A stretch of DNA of 64,000 bases from assembly GCA_023453025.1 (NCBI GenBank), contig JAEXUD010000006.1:1-64000 (forward strand). Reading direction: 5' to 3'. The notes below the pieces were generated by a model. The model worked only from the letters and a program-made list of their open reading frames with translations, was not told the DNA's origin and did no database searches. The translations under genes and the position numbers were made by a program. The number at the start of each line of letters is the position of its first letter. Position 1 is the first letter of the stretch. This document shows positions 1 to 8,351 of the stretch, one piece after another. The DNA comes from Bacillota bacterium. Lineage in GTDB: Bacteria > Bacillota > Clostridia > Tissierellales > Sedimentibacteraceae.

Positions 1-101
1 TTCTTTCTTTTTTAGTTCATGGGGCTAAAATTACCTATTTCCCGACTGCCCCCTTAATGTTAATTTTTCGTAATTTTTGTACTGACTTTGTCAGCAGCCT
101 G

Positions 102-126
102 AACCTGCCAATATGGCAGGTTTTTC
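102..126 (+). terminator. Rho-independent terminator for a gene left of the window
   Basis: An 8-bp perfect stem (AACCTGCC / GGCAGGTT) with a 5-nt loop is followed by a T-run on the plus strand. It would stop rightward transcription entering from outside the window. The minus-strand gene ending at 133 lacks a T-run on its own side of this hairpin. Confidence 0.7.
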
Positions 127-132
127 AATGCG

Positions 133-1611
133 TTACTTTATTGTTTTAATATCAAAAGGGTGGTCTACGGCGCTTTTGGCAGATTTTTTTGCTAAGATCG
201 CAATTTTTTTCGAGTTTTCGTCTGAGGCAGGAATGAAATTGACATCTTCAAGTAAATCATTATCGATTTTTTCTTCCCTAATAATAGATTCAAACATTGT
301 TAATCCTGCTATATATCTTCCCATGCCTGTATTCAGGTGATAGCCGTCGCTGGTCAGTTCGTTTCCCACGGCATTTAAAATTTTGTTGGTTCTTGCATTT
401 TGAATCGCAGTACCACATGGAATGATCAGATTAATTCCTGATTCATCAGATGCGTATTTATAGGAGTTCACAATTGCACTGAACATGGTTTTTTGATTGT
501 GATGGTATAAATAGAAATCATTATTCGTGCTTTTGCTCGAATATGCCCAGGTCATATTTAATGCAAATTTTACTTCCGAATTTAATGCCAATTCTTTTGT
601 ATATTTGTATAATTTATTTAAATAAGGCTGGTAAGTTGAATATATTCCCGAATTTCCCGATGACTGCTGAAATGTGATATAATCCCATTCTTCGTCGAGT
701 ATAATGTCTTTCATAGTCTGTCTTTTTAATTCCGTCATATCATTATATTCCCATTTATAATAGGTGTAGGCTTTTTCATTATTTAACGCATTCGTCCAGT
801 GCCTTTCTAAAGAGCATCCGCTGCTGTACAAATTACCGACTATTACATTTATGCCTGCTGATTTTGCAATGTCAGATAAATAGTAAGCCGTATCCTGCGA
901 AAAAGAATTCCCGATGGACAATATTTTTATTGTTCTTGAGGCAGGGTCTGTTACTGTAATTTTGCTGATTTCGGTTTTTTTGCCGTTTATATTGGCAGTA
1001 ATTATTGCTTGACCTGTATTTTTTGCAGTTATTGTGTTGGAGCTGATTGATGCAACAGTATTATCGCTTGAAGATATACCTGTTTTTTTATTTGATTTCA
1101 GCTGGACATAGGAATTGATATATAAATTGATGTTTTGAAGTCCTTTGTTTTCCAGCCGGTCCAACACTAAAGTTGTATTTGATTTTATTTTAGCTGTATT
1201 GACTGTCGTGCTTCTTTTTAGCAATATTTCTGAATTTTCATTATCCACATCAGATATTAATCGATTAATTGCTGAATCCTCAATTATGACTGAGCCTTCA
1301 CCTGAGCCCAGTATCAGCAAATCACCGGTAACGGTAACATTTTTTAATTTAAGCTCACCTTTTCCTGTAGTAACATACAGGTTTTTAATTGTTTTATTTT
1401 CTATTGATGTACTGTCTTCGTCAATTGTTAAATCATCCGACTGTTTGTTTAATGCCCTGTTTAGTATTTCAACTGTTCTGGTTACCCACTCCTGTATCAA
1501 ATTTTCTGTATTAAATTCAGAATTGCCATTTGCTGAACCAAAAGTATATGTAGGAATTAATGCCGATATCGTTATTAGTATTAATAATAACAATATAAAT
1601 CTTTTTGCCAT
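133..1611 (-). CDS. Secreted DUF4886 (SGNH-hydrolase-like) protein with a bacterial Ig-like domain
   Basis: The protein is about 492 residues. It has an N-terminal hydrophobic signal sequence (MAKRFILLLLILITI) and a Thr/Val-rich beta-repeat segment around residues 60-160 of the kind seen in surface proteins. A bacterial Ig-like (Big_2) segment follows near 165-225, and a DUF4886 domain fills the C-terminal half, beginning ILSIGNSFSQD. GNSFS resembles block I of SGNH hydrolases, so carbohydrate esterase or hydrolase activity at the cell surface is possible but not shown. I prefer the ATG at 1611 over the one at 1620, because the GGGAG at 1621-1625 is correctly spaced for 1611 and abuts 1620. 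It is a single-gene unit divergent from the DUF2148 gene. The family is confident; the function is unknown. Confidence 0.75.
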   Translation of the reverse strand: MAKRFILLLLILITISALIPTYTFGSANGNSEFNTENLIQEWVTRTVEILNRALNKQSDDLTIDEDSTSIENKTIKNLYVTTGKGELKLKNVTVTGDLLILGSGEGSVIIEDSAINRLISDVDNENSEILLKRSTTVNTAKIKSNTTLVLDRLENKGLQNINLYINSYVQLKSNKKTGISSSDNTVASISSNTITAKNTGQAIITANINGKKTEISKITVTDPASRTIKILSIGNSFSQDTAYYLSDIAKSAGINVIVGNLYSSGCSLERHWTNALNNEKAYTYYKWEYNDMTELKRQTMKDIILDEEWDYITFQQSSGNSGIYSTYQPYLNKLYKYTKELALNSEVKFALNMTWAYSSKSTNNDFYLYHHNQKTMFSAIVNSYKYASDESGINLIIPCGTAIQNARTNKILNAVGNELTSDGYHLNTGMGRYIAGLTMFESIIREEKIDNDLLEDVNFIPASDENSKKIAILAKKSAKSAVDHPFDIKTIK

Positions 1612-1631
1612 TTTACTCATCTCCCATTGCT

Positions 1632-1660
1632 ATTATATTTCAAAATAAGACCTTTTTCAA
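1632..1660 (-). promoter_or_regulatory. Sigma-70-type promoter of the DUF4886 gene
   Basis: On the minus strand, TTGAAA (1660-1655), a 17-bp spacer and TATAAT (1637-1632). The predicted start near 1625 leaves a very short leader with the GGGAG ribosome site almost at the 5' end. Confidence 0.7.
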
Positions 1661-1723
1661 CATTTGGATTTCTAATTTTATATGACGTTTATTTTATGGA
1701 TTTTGTTTCAAAATTATTTTAAC

Positions 1724-1752
1724 TTGTGTATAAGGTTTTTATAGGATATAAT
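1724..1752 (+). promoter_or_regulatory. Sigma-70-type promoter of the DUF2148-lplA pair
   Basis: TTGTGT at 1724-1729, a 17-bp spacer and a perfect TATAAT at 1747-1752, about 50 bp before the start codon at 1807. Confidence 0.7.
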
Positions 1753-1806
1753 TAATAAAATTTATTAAGCTGATAATTTGGTTAATGACTGTGAAAGGAG
1801 CAAGAT

Positions 1807-2346
1807 ATGAGTATCATATTTGAATCGGATATTAAAGAAAACGTATTGATGAGGACCGCTGAAAAGATGATGACTGCAGCCAGAACTGCACCAAAGGCCA
1901 AGGGAATAGATAATCTTGTTATTGCACTGGCTGAAGGTGAAACAATCAAGGAGCTGTCAGATAAACTTAAAGAACTTGTACAGGAAGGAAATGGACCTGA
2001 CTATTTTGTCAGAGATGCAGAAAATATTCTAAATTCTTCTGCCATTGTATTAATTGGTACAAAAATTAAACCAATCGGAATAAAATACTGCGGTTTTTGC
2101 GGATTTAAAAACTGTGAAGAAAAGCTTAAGCATCCGGATGTTCCATGTGCAATAAATACGGGTGATTTAGGTATTGCGGTAGGTTCGGCAGCAAGTGTTG
2201 CCATGGATGAAAGAGTTGACAACAGGATTATGCATTCTGTGGGAATAGCGGCAGTTGATTTAGACTTATTAAGAGATGGAATAAAAATTGCATATGGAAT
2301 ACCATTATACATAGGTCCTAAAAATGTGTTTTTTGACCGAAAGTAA
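1807..2346 (+). CDS. DUF2148 ferredoxin-domain protein
   Basis: This 179-residue protein matches the DUF2148 family of uncharacterised ferredoxin-domain proteins. A cysteine cluster (CGFCGFKNCEEK, then C in DVPCA) around residues 97-116 could bind an iron-sulfur cluster. The conserved C-terminal block (DLGIAVGSAASVAMDERVDNR) follows. AAAGGAGC lies 6 bp upstream of the ATG. The lipoate ligase begins 23 bp downstream, so the two are probably co-transcribed. No biochemical function is established for the family; a redox role is an inference from the cysteines. Confidence 0.8.
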   Translation: MSIIFESDIKENVLMRTAEKMMTAARTAPKAKGIDNLVIALAEGETIKELSDKLKELVQEGNGPDYFVRDAENILNSSAIVLIGTKIKPIGIKYCGFCGFKNCEEKLKHPDVPCAINTGDLGIAVGSAASVAMDERVDNRIMHSVGIAAVDLDLLRDGIKIAYGIPLYIGPKNVFFDRK

Positions 2347-2369
2347 ATATTTCATACAAAGGAGACTAA

Positions 2370-3365
2370 ATGAAATTTATAGAAAATAATTCAATTGACC
2401 CTCATTATAATCTTGCTTTTGAAGAATATATTTTTAAAAATTTAAAATCAAATGAAGAATTTGTTTTGCTGTGGAGAAACGGACCATCTATTATTGTAGG
2501 GAAAAATCAAAATACAGTTGAAGAAATTAACATGGAATATGTAAAAGAAAATAATATAAATGTTGTAAGGAGGGTAACCGGCGGAGGCGCAGTTTATCAT
2601 GATTTGGGCAATTTGAATTTTTCTTTTATAGTAAATTCAGGAAGTAACGATAAAATTGATTTTAAAACTTATAATATCCCAATAATAAAAGCATTAGAAA
2701 AAATAGGTGTCAATTGCGAGCTATCAGGCAGAAACGATATTGTTATAGACGGCAAGAAATTTTCGGGTATTGCCCAAAGCATCATTAAAGGAAGAGTGCT
2801 TAATCATGGGACACTTTTATTTGATTCGAAGCTGGAAACATTATCAAATGCGTTAAATGTTAAGCGCGATAAAATTGAATCTAAGGGAGTAAAATCCGTA
2901 TCCAGCAGAGTTACCAATATTAAGTCGTATGTAAAAAATGATATAGACGTACTTGAATTTAAACAAATTCTTTTAAAAAACATATTTGAATATTTTGAAC
3001 AGCCAATTGAAACATATGAATTGACAAATGAAGACAGAGACAATATTCAAAAAATGGTTGATGAACGATATGGAACATGGGAATGGAATTACGGCAGATC
3101 TCCTAAGTTTAATTATAAAGGCTACAACAGGTTTGCAGGGGGCTGCGTTGAAACCAGATTGCAGGTGGAAGACGGTCTCATAGAAAATTGCAAAATATAT
3201 GGTGACTTTTTTGGTAAATGTGAAGTCAAGGAGCTAGAAGATATGCTCCAAGGTGCTAAATATGATTATGATGCAGTTAACGATGTATTAAGTGATGTAT
3301 CTATTGATGAGTATCTTGGTCGAGTAGCTAAAGAAGAGTTTCTTAAGTGCCTGTTCAGTAATTAA
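2370..3365 (+). CDS. lplA: Lipoate-protein ligase A
   Basis: The enzyme activates lipoate with ATP and attaches it to the lysine of lipoyl domains. The 331 residues span the LplA catalytic domain (RRVTGGGAVYHDLGNLNFSF, the lipoate-binding RRxxGGGxVxHD motif near residue 67) and an accessory C-terminal domain starting near 245. GRNDIVIDGKKFSGIAQ and the NHGTLLFD block are typical. The start has AAAGGAG upstream. Two lipoyl-bearing E2 proteins are encoded downstream (7069 and 19785), so this ligase is the likely source of their lipoylation. A hairpin terminator follows at 3374. Confidence 0.93.
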   Translation: MKFIENNSIDPHYNLAFEEYIFKNLKSNEEFVLLWRNGPSIIVGKNQNTVEEINMEYVKENNINVVRRVTGGGAVYHDLGNLNFSFIVNSGSNDKIDFKTYNIPIIKALEKIGVNCELSGRNDIVIDGKKFSGIAQSIIKGRVLNHGTLLFDSKLETLSNALNVKRDKIESKGVKSVSSRVTNIKSYVKNDIDVLEFKQILLKNIFEYFEQPIETYELTNEDRDNIQKMVDERYGTWEWNYGRSPKFNYKGYNRFAGGCVETRLQVEDGLIENCKIYGDFFGKCEVKELEDMLQGAKYDYDAVNDVLSDVSIDEYLGRVAKEEFLKCLFSN

Positions 3366-3373
3366 TAATTTTT

Positions 3374-3434
3374 AAATGCTCAAGCTTTTGCATGCGTTAA
3401 ATAATTGCGCACTGTAAAATATTTGAGCATTTTT
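3374..3434 (+). terminator. Terminator after lplA
   Basis: AAATGCTCAA (3374-3383) pairs perfectly with TTGAGCATTT (3423-3432) around a long structured loop, ending in a T-run. The remaining gap up to 3645 holds only the sigma-54 promoter at 3520. Confidence 0.7.
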
Positions 3435-3519
3435 ATTGTGTAAAAAATAAACAATCCATAGTTTTCTATCTTTTTTAATCCATTTACGAACAATTAAAAA
3501 ATAAGTAAATAAAAATTAA

Positions 3520-3536
3520 TTGGCATAAGATTTGCA
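3520..3536 (+). promoter_or_regulatory. Sigma-54 (-24/-12) promoter of the first regulator gene
   Basis: TTGGCATAAGATTTGCA: GG at 3522-3523 and GC at 3534-3535 with exactly 10 bp between, as the RpoN consensus requires. Three sister sites occur at 5026, 12983 and 17698. A GAACAATT octamer at 3488-3495 recurs in inverse orientation before the next promoter. Confidence 0.85.
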
Positions 3537-3645
3537 AGCATATTTAAGGAGTAAAAAATGTATTTCATACAATTCAAAGTATTGAATATAAAATTGATAA
3601 ACATAAGCAGAATCATAAGATTTTAGGGGGCGAATGAATTAATCT

Positions 3646-4971
3646 ATGGAACAAAAAAATAATGAAATTGAAAATCAAAAAAATTTTTATGAACTATTGG
3701 TTGAAGCTTCTTCAGATGGGATGCTTTCAATAAATATGGATGGTATAATTACATTTATTAATCCTGCTGGAATGAAGATACTTAATATTGATAAAAGCGT
3801 TATTGGAAAACATATTACAGAGGGTGTTGATTTTGAACCTACAATTTTGCATGTATTGAAAACAAAAAAAGGATATGTGGACAGGGAATTCAGGCTTGAA
3901 AGCAAAAGTGGCACTGTACACTTTGTAAAAACAGCTATTCCGTTAATAGACAATAACAAAGAGATGATAGGTGTGCTTGACATCTTCAGAAATATCCAGG
4001 ATGTTAAATTAATGGTGAACCGAATGACCGGAGCGCAGGCAAAATATACAATTGCTAATATTGTAGGCGGTTCACCTCAAATTCAGGAAATCAGAAAAAT
4101 GATCAAGCTTGCCGGGTCAAATGACAGTTCTGTTTTAGTACAGGGTGAGAACGGAACTGGCAAGGACATTATTGCACAGGCTGTTCATAATTGCAGTGAT
4201 CGTAGTCAAGGGCCGTATGTTGCGGTAAACTGTCTTTCATTACCAAGAAATTTAATTGAAAGTGAATTATTCGGATACGAAGAAGGTTCATTTACAAAAA
4301 ATATGGGCGGACGTCCCGGAAAAATTGAAATGGCCCATGGCGGTACTTTATTTTTAAATAACATTTCATTCATTCCTCTTGATCTTCAAAATAAGCTTAC
4401 AAGGGTGATTCAGCAAAAAAGTGTTGTCAGGAGCGGAGGCTTTAAAGAAATACCTGTAGATATAAGAATTATCTCATCATCACATATGAATATTATAGAA
4501 ATGGTTGAAGAAAAGAACTTCAGTGAGGAGTTATACAAATTTATAGGTAATTTCACAATTCATACCTCTCCTCTAAGAGACAGACAGGAAGATATTGATA
4601 TAATTTCTAATCAAACAATGAATCAATATAATCTTATGAACGGCACAAATAAAAGAATTTCAAATGAAGCCAGGGAACTTTTGCACAAATGGGATTGGCC
4701 TGATAATGTTCGAGAACTGGAAAATTCGATAGAGTTTGCATATTGCTTTGCAGAAGGAGATGAAATTTTACCAGAACATCTGCAAATAAAATTAACTAAA
4801 GAAAGACCTGTAATTCAAGAAAAACGGTTATTAACACTTAAAGAATCAGAAGCTGAAGCGGTTAAAGCCGCATTAGAACATACAAATGGAAATGTAACAA
4901 GAGCGGCAAAAATTTTGGAAATTGGACGCAATACATTGTATGGAAAAATAAAAGAGTATAATCTTATTTAA
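3646..4971 (+). CDS. Degenerate sigma-54 activator-like regulator (PAS, AAA+, Fis-type HTH)
   Basis: The 441-residue protein has a PAS domain (about 12-120), a sigma-54 interaction AAA+ domain (about 138-370) and a Fis-type HTH (about 398-441). Walker A survives (GENGTGKD, 167-174). The GAFTGA sigma-54 contact loop reads GSFTKN (214-219), Walker B DE is NN (238-239), the sensor I ATN is SSH, and the FREDLYYR arginine-finger stretch is FSEELYKF. ATP hydrolysis and sigma-54 remodelling are therefore unlikely, although the DNA-binding helix (RAAKILEIGRNTLYGKIKEY) is intact. Its PAS-AAA+-HTH core is clearly paralogous to the intact regulator at 10866. It has its own sigma-54 promoter and precedes E1 alpha. 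It may be a DNA-binding modulator or a dominant-negative partner. Confidence 0.85.
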   Translation: MEQKNNEIENQKNFYELLVEASSDGMLSINMDGIITFINPAGMKILNIDKSVIGKHITEGVDFEPTILHVLKTKKGYVDREFRLESKSGTVHFVKTAIPLIDNNKEMIGVLDIFRNIQDVKLMVNRMTGAQAKYTIANIVGGSPQIQEIRKMIKLAGSNDSSVLVQGENGTGKDIIAQAVHNCSDRSQGPYVAVNCLSLPRNLIESELFGYEEGSFTKNMGGRPGKIEMAHGGTLFLNNISFIPLDLQNKLTRVIQQKSVVRSGGFKEIPVDIRIISSSHMNIIEMVEEKNFSEELYKFIGNFTIHTSPLRDRQEDIDIISNQTMNQYNLMNGTNKRISNEARELLHKWDWPDNVRELENSIEFAYCFAEGDEILPEHLQIKLTKERPVIQEKRLLTLKESEAEAVKAALEHTNGNVTRAAKILEIGRNTLYGKIKEYNLI

Positions 4972-4993
4972 ATTGTTCATAATTAAAACAATT
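4971..4993. promoter_or_regulatory. Candidate activator-binding inverted repeat before acoA
   Basis: AATTGTT (4971-4977) and AACAATT (4987-4993) form perfect 7-bp arms separated by 9 bp, about 35 bp before the -24 element. A half-site GAACAATT occurs upstream of the promoter at 3520. It is close to the promoter for an enhancer site, so the assignment is tentative. Confidence 0.35.
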
Positions 4994-5025
4994 GCTAATT
5001 TAATAAATAAATAGTTTTAAAAAAT

Positions 5026-5042
5026 TTGGCATAATTATTGCT
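5026..5042 (+). promoter_or_regulatory. Sigma-54 promoter of the first E1-E1-E2-E3 operon
   Basis: TTGGCATAATTATTGCT: GG at 5028-5029 and GC at 5040-5041 with 10 bp between. It lies 46 bp before the TTG start codon at 5088. Confidence 0.87.
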
Positions 5043-5087
5043 ACTATTTTATTACAATGATAAATATTAGAAAGGTGGTATATATTT

Positions 5088-6083
5088 TTGGAAAAGAAAA
5101 AATATTCAAAAGAAATGCTTCTTGACTTATATCAAACCATGGTTAGAATAAGAACGTTTGAAACTAAGTTAACAGAATATTTTACAAAAGGAATGCTATA
5201 TGGAAATATTCATACATCAATTGGACAGGAAGCGGTAGCAGCTGGAGCTAATAAAGCCTTGGAGTTAACTGATTTAATAACTACTACTCATAGAGGTCAT
5301 GGCCAAATTATAGCAAAAGGTGCAAATACTAAAATTATGATGGCTGAGCTTTTTGGAAGAGAAACAGGTTATTGCAGGGGCAAAGGCGGTTCAATGCATG
5401 TTACAGATGTTTCATTAGGGATATTAGGAGCAAATGGTATTGTAGGAGCAGGAATTCCAATTGCAGCAGGCTCAGCACTTGCCTCAAAGATTAAAGGTAC
5501 AAATGAGGTGACAATGGCTATATTTGGAGATGCCGCATCTAACCAAGGTGTTTTTCATGAGGCAGTAAATATGGCAGCGGCTTGGAAATTACCTTGTGTA
5601 TTTCTTTGTGAAAATAATAATTATGGAGTATCCGTAAACATTCATACTGTTACTAATACAGATACAATTGCAGAACGTGCAAAGGGATATGATATTCCGG
5701 GAGTTACAGTTTATGGAAATGACCCATTGGCAGTTTATGAAGCGGTTAAACAGGCGGTTGAATATGCAAGAGAAGGTAACGGGCCATCAATTGTTGAATG
5801 CATGACATGGCGTATGAGAGGACATTATGAAGGAGACCCTGCTGCATATCGTTCAAAAGAAGTAACTGAAGAATGGGCTAATAATAAAGATGCTATAATA
5901 AATTTCAAAGCATTTCTGTTAAAGGAAGGCATCGATGAAAAAGAAATTGCATCAATAGAAGATGCAATGGAAAAAGAAATAGATGAAGCAGTACAATTTG
6001 CACTGGATTCTCCATTACCAGATCCAAGTGAAGTTACTACTGAAGTATATTCCAGTGATAATGAGAGGTGCGTTACAAGATGA
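5088..6083 (+). CDS. acoA: TPP-dependent acetoin/2-oxo-acid dehydrogenase E1 alpha (cluster 1)
   Basis: This is the alpha subunit of the thiamine-diphosphate E1 enzyme. With E1 beta it cleaves an alpha-hydroxyketone (acetoin) or decarboxylates a 2-oxo acid and passes the acyl group to lipoyl-E2. The 331-residue length, THRGHGQ motif (67-73), GRETGYCRGKGGSMH (90-104) and NMAAAWKLPCVFLCENN block are typical of AcoA/PdhA. The TPP/Mg motif begins GDA (147-149) rather than GDG. The start codon is TTG at 5088, 9 bp after AAAGGTGG; no in-frame ATG lies near. It overlaps E1 beta by 4 bp. AcoA is favoured by the AcoR-like regulators and small size, but the substrate is unproven. Confidence 0.85.
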   Translation: MEKKKYSKEMLLDLYQTMVRIRTFETKLTEYFTKGMLYGNIHTSIGQEAVAAGANKALELTDLITTTHRGHGQIIAKGANTKIMMAELFGRETGYCRGKGGSMHVTDVSLGILGANGIVGAGIPIAAGSALASKIKGTNEVTMAIFGDAASNQGVFHEAVNMAAAWKLPCVFLCENNNYGVSVNIHTVTNTDTIAERAKGYDIPGVTVYGNDPLAVYEAVKQAVEYAREGNGPSIVECMTWRMRGHYEGDPAAYRSKEVTEEWANNKDAIINFKAFLLKEGIDEKEIASIEDAMEKEIDEAVQFALDSPLPDPSEVTTEVYSSDNERCVTR

Positions 6084-7057
6084 AAAAAATAACTATCAGC
6101 AAAGCAATTAGTGAAGGCTTGCATGAAGAAATGCAAAGAGATGAAAATGTTATAATGCTCGGTGAAGATGTTGGGAAAATGGGTAACGTTTTTGCTATTA
6201 CGCAAGGCTTCCAAGAAGAATTTGGTGCTCACAGAGTAATAGATACACCAATAAGCGAGTCGGGATTTCTAGGTATGTCAGTAGGTGCGGCAATGAGGGG
6301 ATTACGCCCTGTTGCTGAGTTAATGTATATAGATTTTATAGGTGTTTCAATGGATCCAATTTTGAACCAGGCAGCAAAAATGAGATATATGACCGGAGGA
6401 CAGGTTAATGTACCAATGGTTTTACGTGCTCCCCAAGGCTCAGGAAGAAGGAATGCAGGACAGCATTCGCAAAATTTAGAAACATTCTTTACACATATAC
6501 CGGGATTAAAGGTTGTTTGCCCTTCAACGGCAAAAGATGCTAAGGGACTTATAAAATCAGCAATTCGAGATGACGATCCTGTTATATTCTTGGAGCATAG
6601 GCTTTTATATGCTAAAAAAGAAGAAATACCAGAAGAAGAATATATTATTCCGTTAGGAAAAGCAGATATAAAACGAGAAGGCAAGGACATTACAATAATA
6701 ACATGGTCACGACAGGTATACTTTGCTTTGGACGCGGCAGAAGAGCTGGCTAAGGAAGGCATTGATGCGGAGGTTCTGGATCTTCGTTCACTGGTTCCGT
6801 TAGATTGGGAAGCAATAAAAGAATCAGTCTGCAAGACACACAATGTTGTAATAGTTCATGAAGGTGTTAAAAGAAGCGGCTTTGGCGGCGAGCTTTCGGC
6901 ACAAATAACTGAAGACCTGTTTGATGAGCTTGACTCGCCTGTAGGACGTGTAGCAGCATTGAATGTTGTGCCGCCGTTTGCTCCTACATTGGAGGATGCA
7001 TTCTTCCCACATCCGGAGGATATTGTAAAAGCAGTTAAGAAAACATTAAATAAATAG
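6080..7057 (+). CDS. acoB: TPP-dependent acetoin/2-oxo-acid dehydrogenase E1 beta (cluster 1)
   Basis: Beta subunit of the E1 heterotetramer. The 325-residue protein has the transketolase pyrimidine domain (MLGEDVGKMGNVFAITQGF near 25; DTPISESGFLGMSVGAAM) and a C-terminal transketolase domain (ITWSRQVYFALDAAEEL; LDLRSLVPLDWEAI). I chose the ATG at 6080: it overlaps the E1 alpha stop as ATGA and has GAGAGG at 6063-6068. The GTG at 6068 would begin inside that ribosome site. E2 follows 11 bp after the stop with GGGAGG, so translation is probably coupled along the operon. Confidence 0.9.
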   Translation: MKKITISKAISEGLHEEMQRDENVIMLGEDVGKMGNVFAITQGFQEEFGAHRVIDTPISESGFLGMSVGAAMRGLRPVAELMYIDFIGVSMDPILNQAAKMRYMTGGQVNVPMVLRAPQGSGRRNAGQHSQNLETFFTHIPGLKVVCPSTAKDAKGLIKSAIRDDDPVIFLEHRLLYAKKEEIPEEEYIIPLGKADIKREGKDITIITWSRQVYFALDAAEELAKEGIDAEVLDLRSLVPLDWEAIKESVCKTHNVVIVHEGVKRSGFGGELSAQITEDLFDELDSPVGRVAALNVVPPFAPTLEDAFFPHPEDIVKAVKKTLNK

Positions 7058-7068
7058 GGAGGATTAAA

Positions 7069-8286
7069 ATGGCAACAGAAATAATTATGCCGCAGCTTGG
7101 CTTAACCATGGAAGAAGGAACAATAAGCAAGTGGATAAAGCAAGAAGGCGATAAAGTAAATATAGGTGACGTCTTAGTTGAAATAACAACAGATAAGCTT
7201 TCAAGTGAAATTGAAAGCGAAGTTGAAGGCGTCCTATTAAAAATTGTAGCACAAGAAGGCGAAGATATTCCTGTCAAGGGGTTAATTGCTGTAATAGGTA
7301 ATGAAGGCGAAAAGATAGACTCCCCTGCAGTTCCAAAAGAAGCGGAAGAAACAAAAACAGAAGAAGCCAAACCGAAGATTGAAGCACCGAAAGCTCAAAG
7401 CGTTACAGAAACAGGGCGCATTAAAGCATCGCCTTTAGCAAAGAAAACAGCGGCCGATTTAGGAGTTGAGCTGGTAGGAGTTGCAGGCTCCGGTACAGGC
7501 GGACGTATTATACAAAAAGATGTGTTTGAAGCAGCAGAAAACAAAAAACCACAACCTGCAGAACAAGCAGCTTTACCTGCACCTGCTGTACAAACCGCAA
7601 GTGCGGATATTATAAAACCACTGTCCAACATGCGTAAAGTAATCGGAAAGAGAATGCAGCAAAGTAAACAAACAGCACCTCACGTTACGATTACAACTGA
7701 AATAAATGTTGATAAAACAGTTGCATTAAGAAATAAGCTGAATGCTAAAAATACTGATGTAAGATTCAGCTATAATGATATATTGGTAAAAATGGCTGCG
7801 ACTGCACTCAGGAGCTATCCAGTTTTAAATTCATCTATTACAGAAGACAGTTTTATTATTCATGACAGAATTAATATAGGTGTTGCTGTTGCGTTGGATG
7901 AAGGGTTGATTGTTCCAGTTGTAAGAGATGCGGACAGAAAAGGATTAAAAGCCATTACTGCTGAAACTAAGGGTCTTATTTCAAAGGCAAGAGCTAATAC
8001 ATTGTCACCGGATGAAATGTCAGGAGCAACATTTACAATAAGCAATTTAGGAAGTTATGATATTGATGGATTTACTCCTGTAATAAACCTCCCTGAAGCA
8101 GCTATATTAGGTGTCGGCAGAATAGTAAGAAAACCAATAGTAAATGAAAATGATGAAATTGTACCTGCTTCTATGATGGTATTAAGCTTATCTTTTGATC
8201 ATAGAGTAGTAGATGGCGCTACCGCATCTGAATTCTTGAAAAAATTAAAGGGATATTTAGAAGATCCTGACAATATGTACATTTAA
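7069..8286 (+). CDS. acoC: Dihydrolipoamide acyltransferase E2 (cluster 1)
   Basis: The 405-residue core subunit transfers the acyl group from E1 to CoA. It has one N-terminal lipoyl domain (1-77; lipoylated Lys43 in TTDKLSSE), an acidic/Pro linker, one peripheral-subunit-binding domain (about 119-155, KASPLAKKTAADLGVEL) and a CoA acyltransferase domain (about 180-405) with the catalytic motif DHRVVDG near 376-382. This is standard E2 architecture. The E3 gene follows after a 65-bp gap containing a hairpin, so E1, E2 and E3 are all encoded here. Confidence 0.92.
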   Translation: MATEIIMPQLGLTMEEGTISKWIKQEGDKVNIGDVLVEITTDKLSSEIESEVEGVLLKIVAQEGEDIPVKGLIAVIGNEGEKIDSPAVPKEAEETKTEEAKPKIEAPKAQSVTETGRIKASPLAKKTAADLGVELVGVAGSGTGGRIIQKDVFEAAENKKPQPAEQAALPAPAVQTASADIIKPLSNMRKVIGKRMQQSKQTAPHVTITTEINVDKTVALRNKLNAKNTDVRFSYNDILVKMAATALRSYPVLNSSITEDSFIIHDRINIGVAVALDEGLIVPVVRDADRKGLKAITAETKGLISKARANTLSPDEMSGATFTISNLGSYDIDGFTPVINLPEAAILGVGRIVRKPIVNENDEIVPASMMVLSLSFDHRVVDGATASEFLKKLKGYLEDPDNMYI

Positions 8287-8292
8287 AAAAAT

Positions 8293-8329
8293 ACCGCTGC
8301 CTCAAGCTTAACACAGTAGGGGTAGCGGT
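8293..8329 (+). other. Intergenic hairpin between E2 and E3 genes
   Basis: ACCGCTGCC (8293-8301) pairs with GGTAGCGGT (8321-8329), one G-U pair. Only a short TTTAA follows, so it may act as a partial attenuator or an mRNA-stability element rather than a full terminator. Confidence 0.5.
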
Positions 8330-8351
8330 TTAATAATCAGAAGGAGTATTT

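Noticed and set aside
1145..1648. 167-residue plus-strand frame
   Set aside because: Antisense to the DUF4886 gene, low-complexity Ser/Ile/Val-rich translation, no ribosome site.
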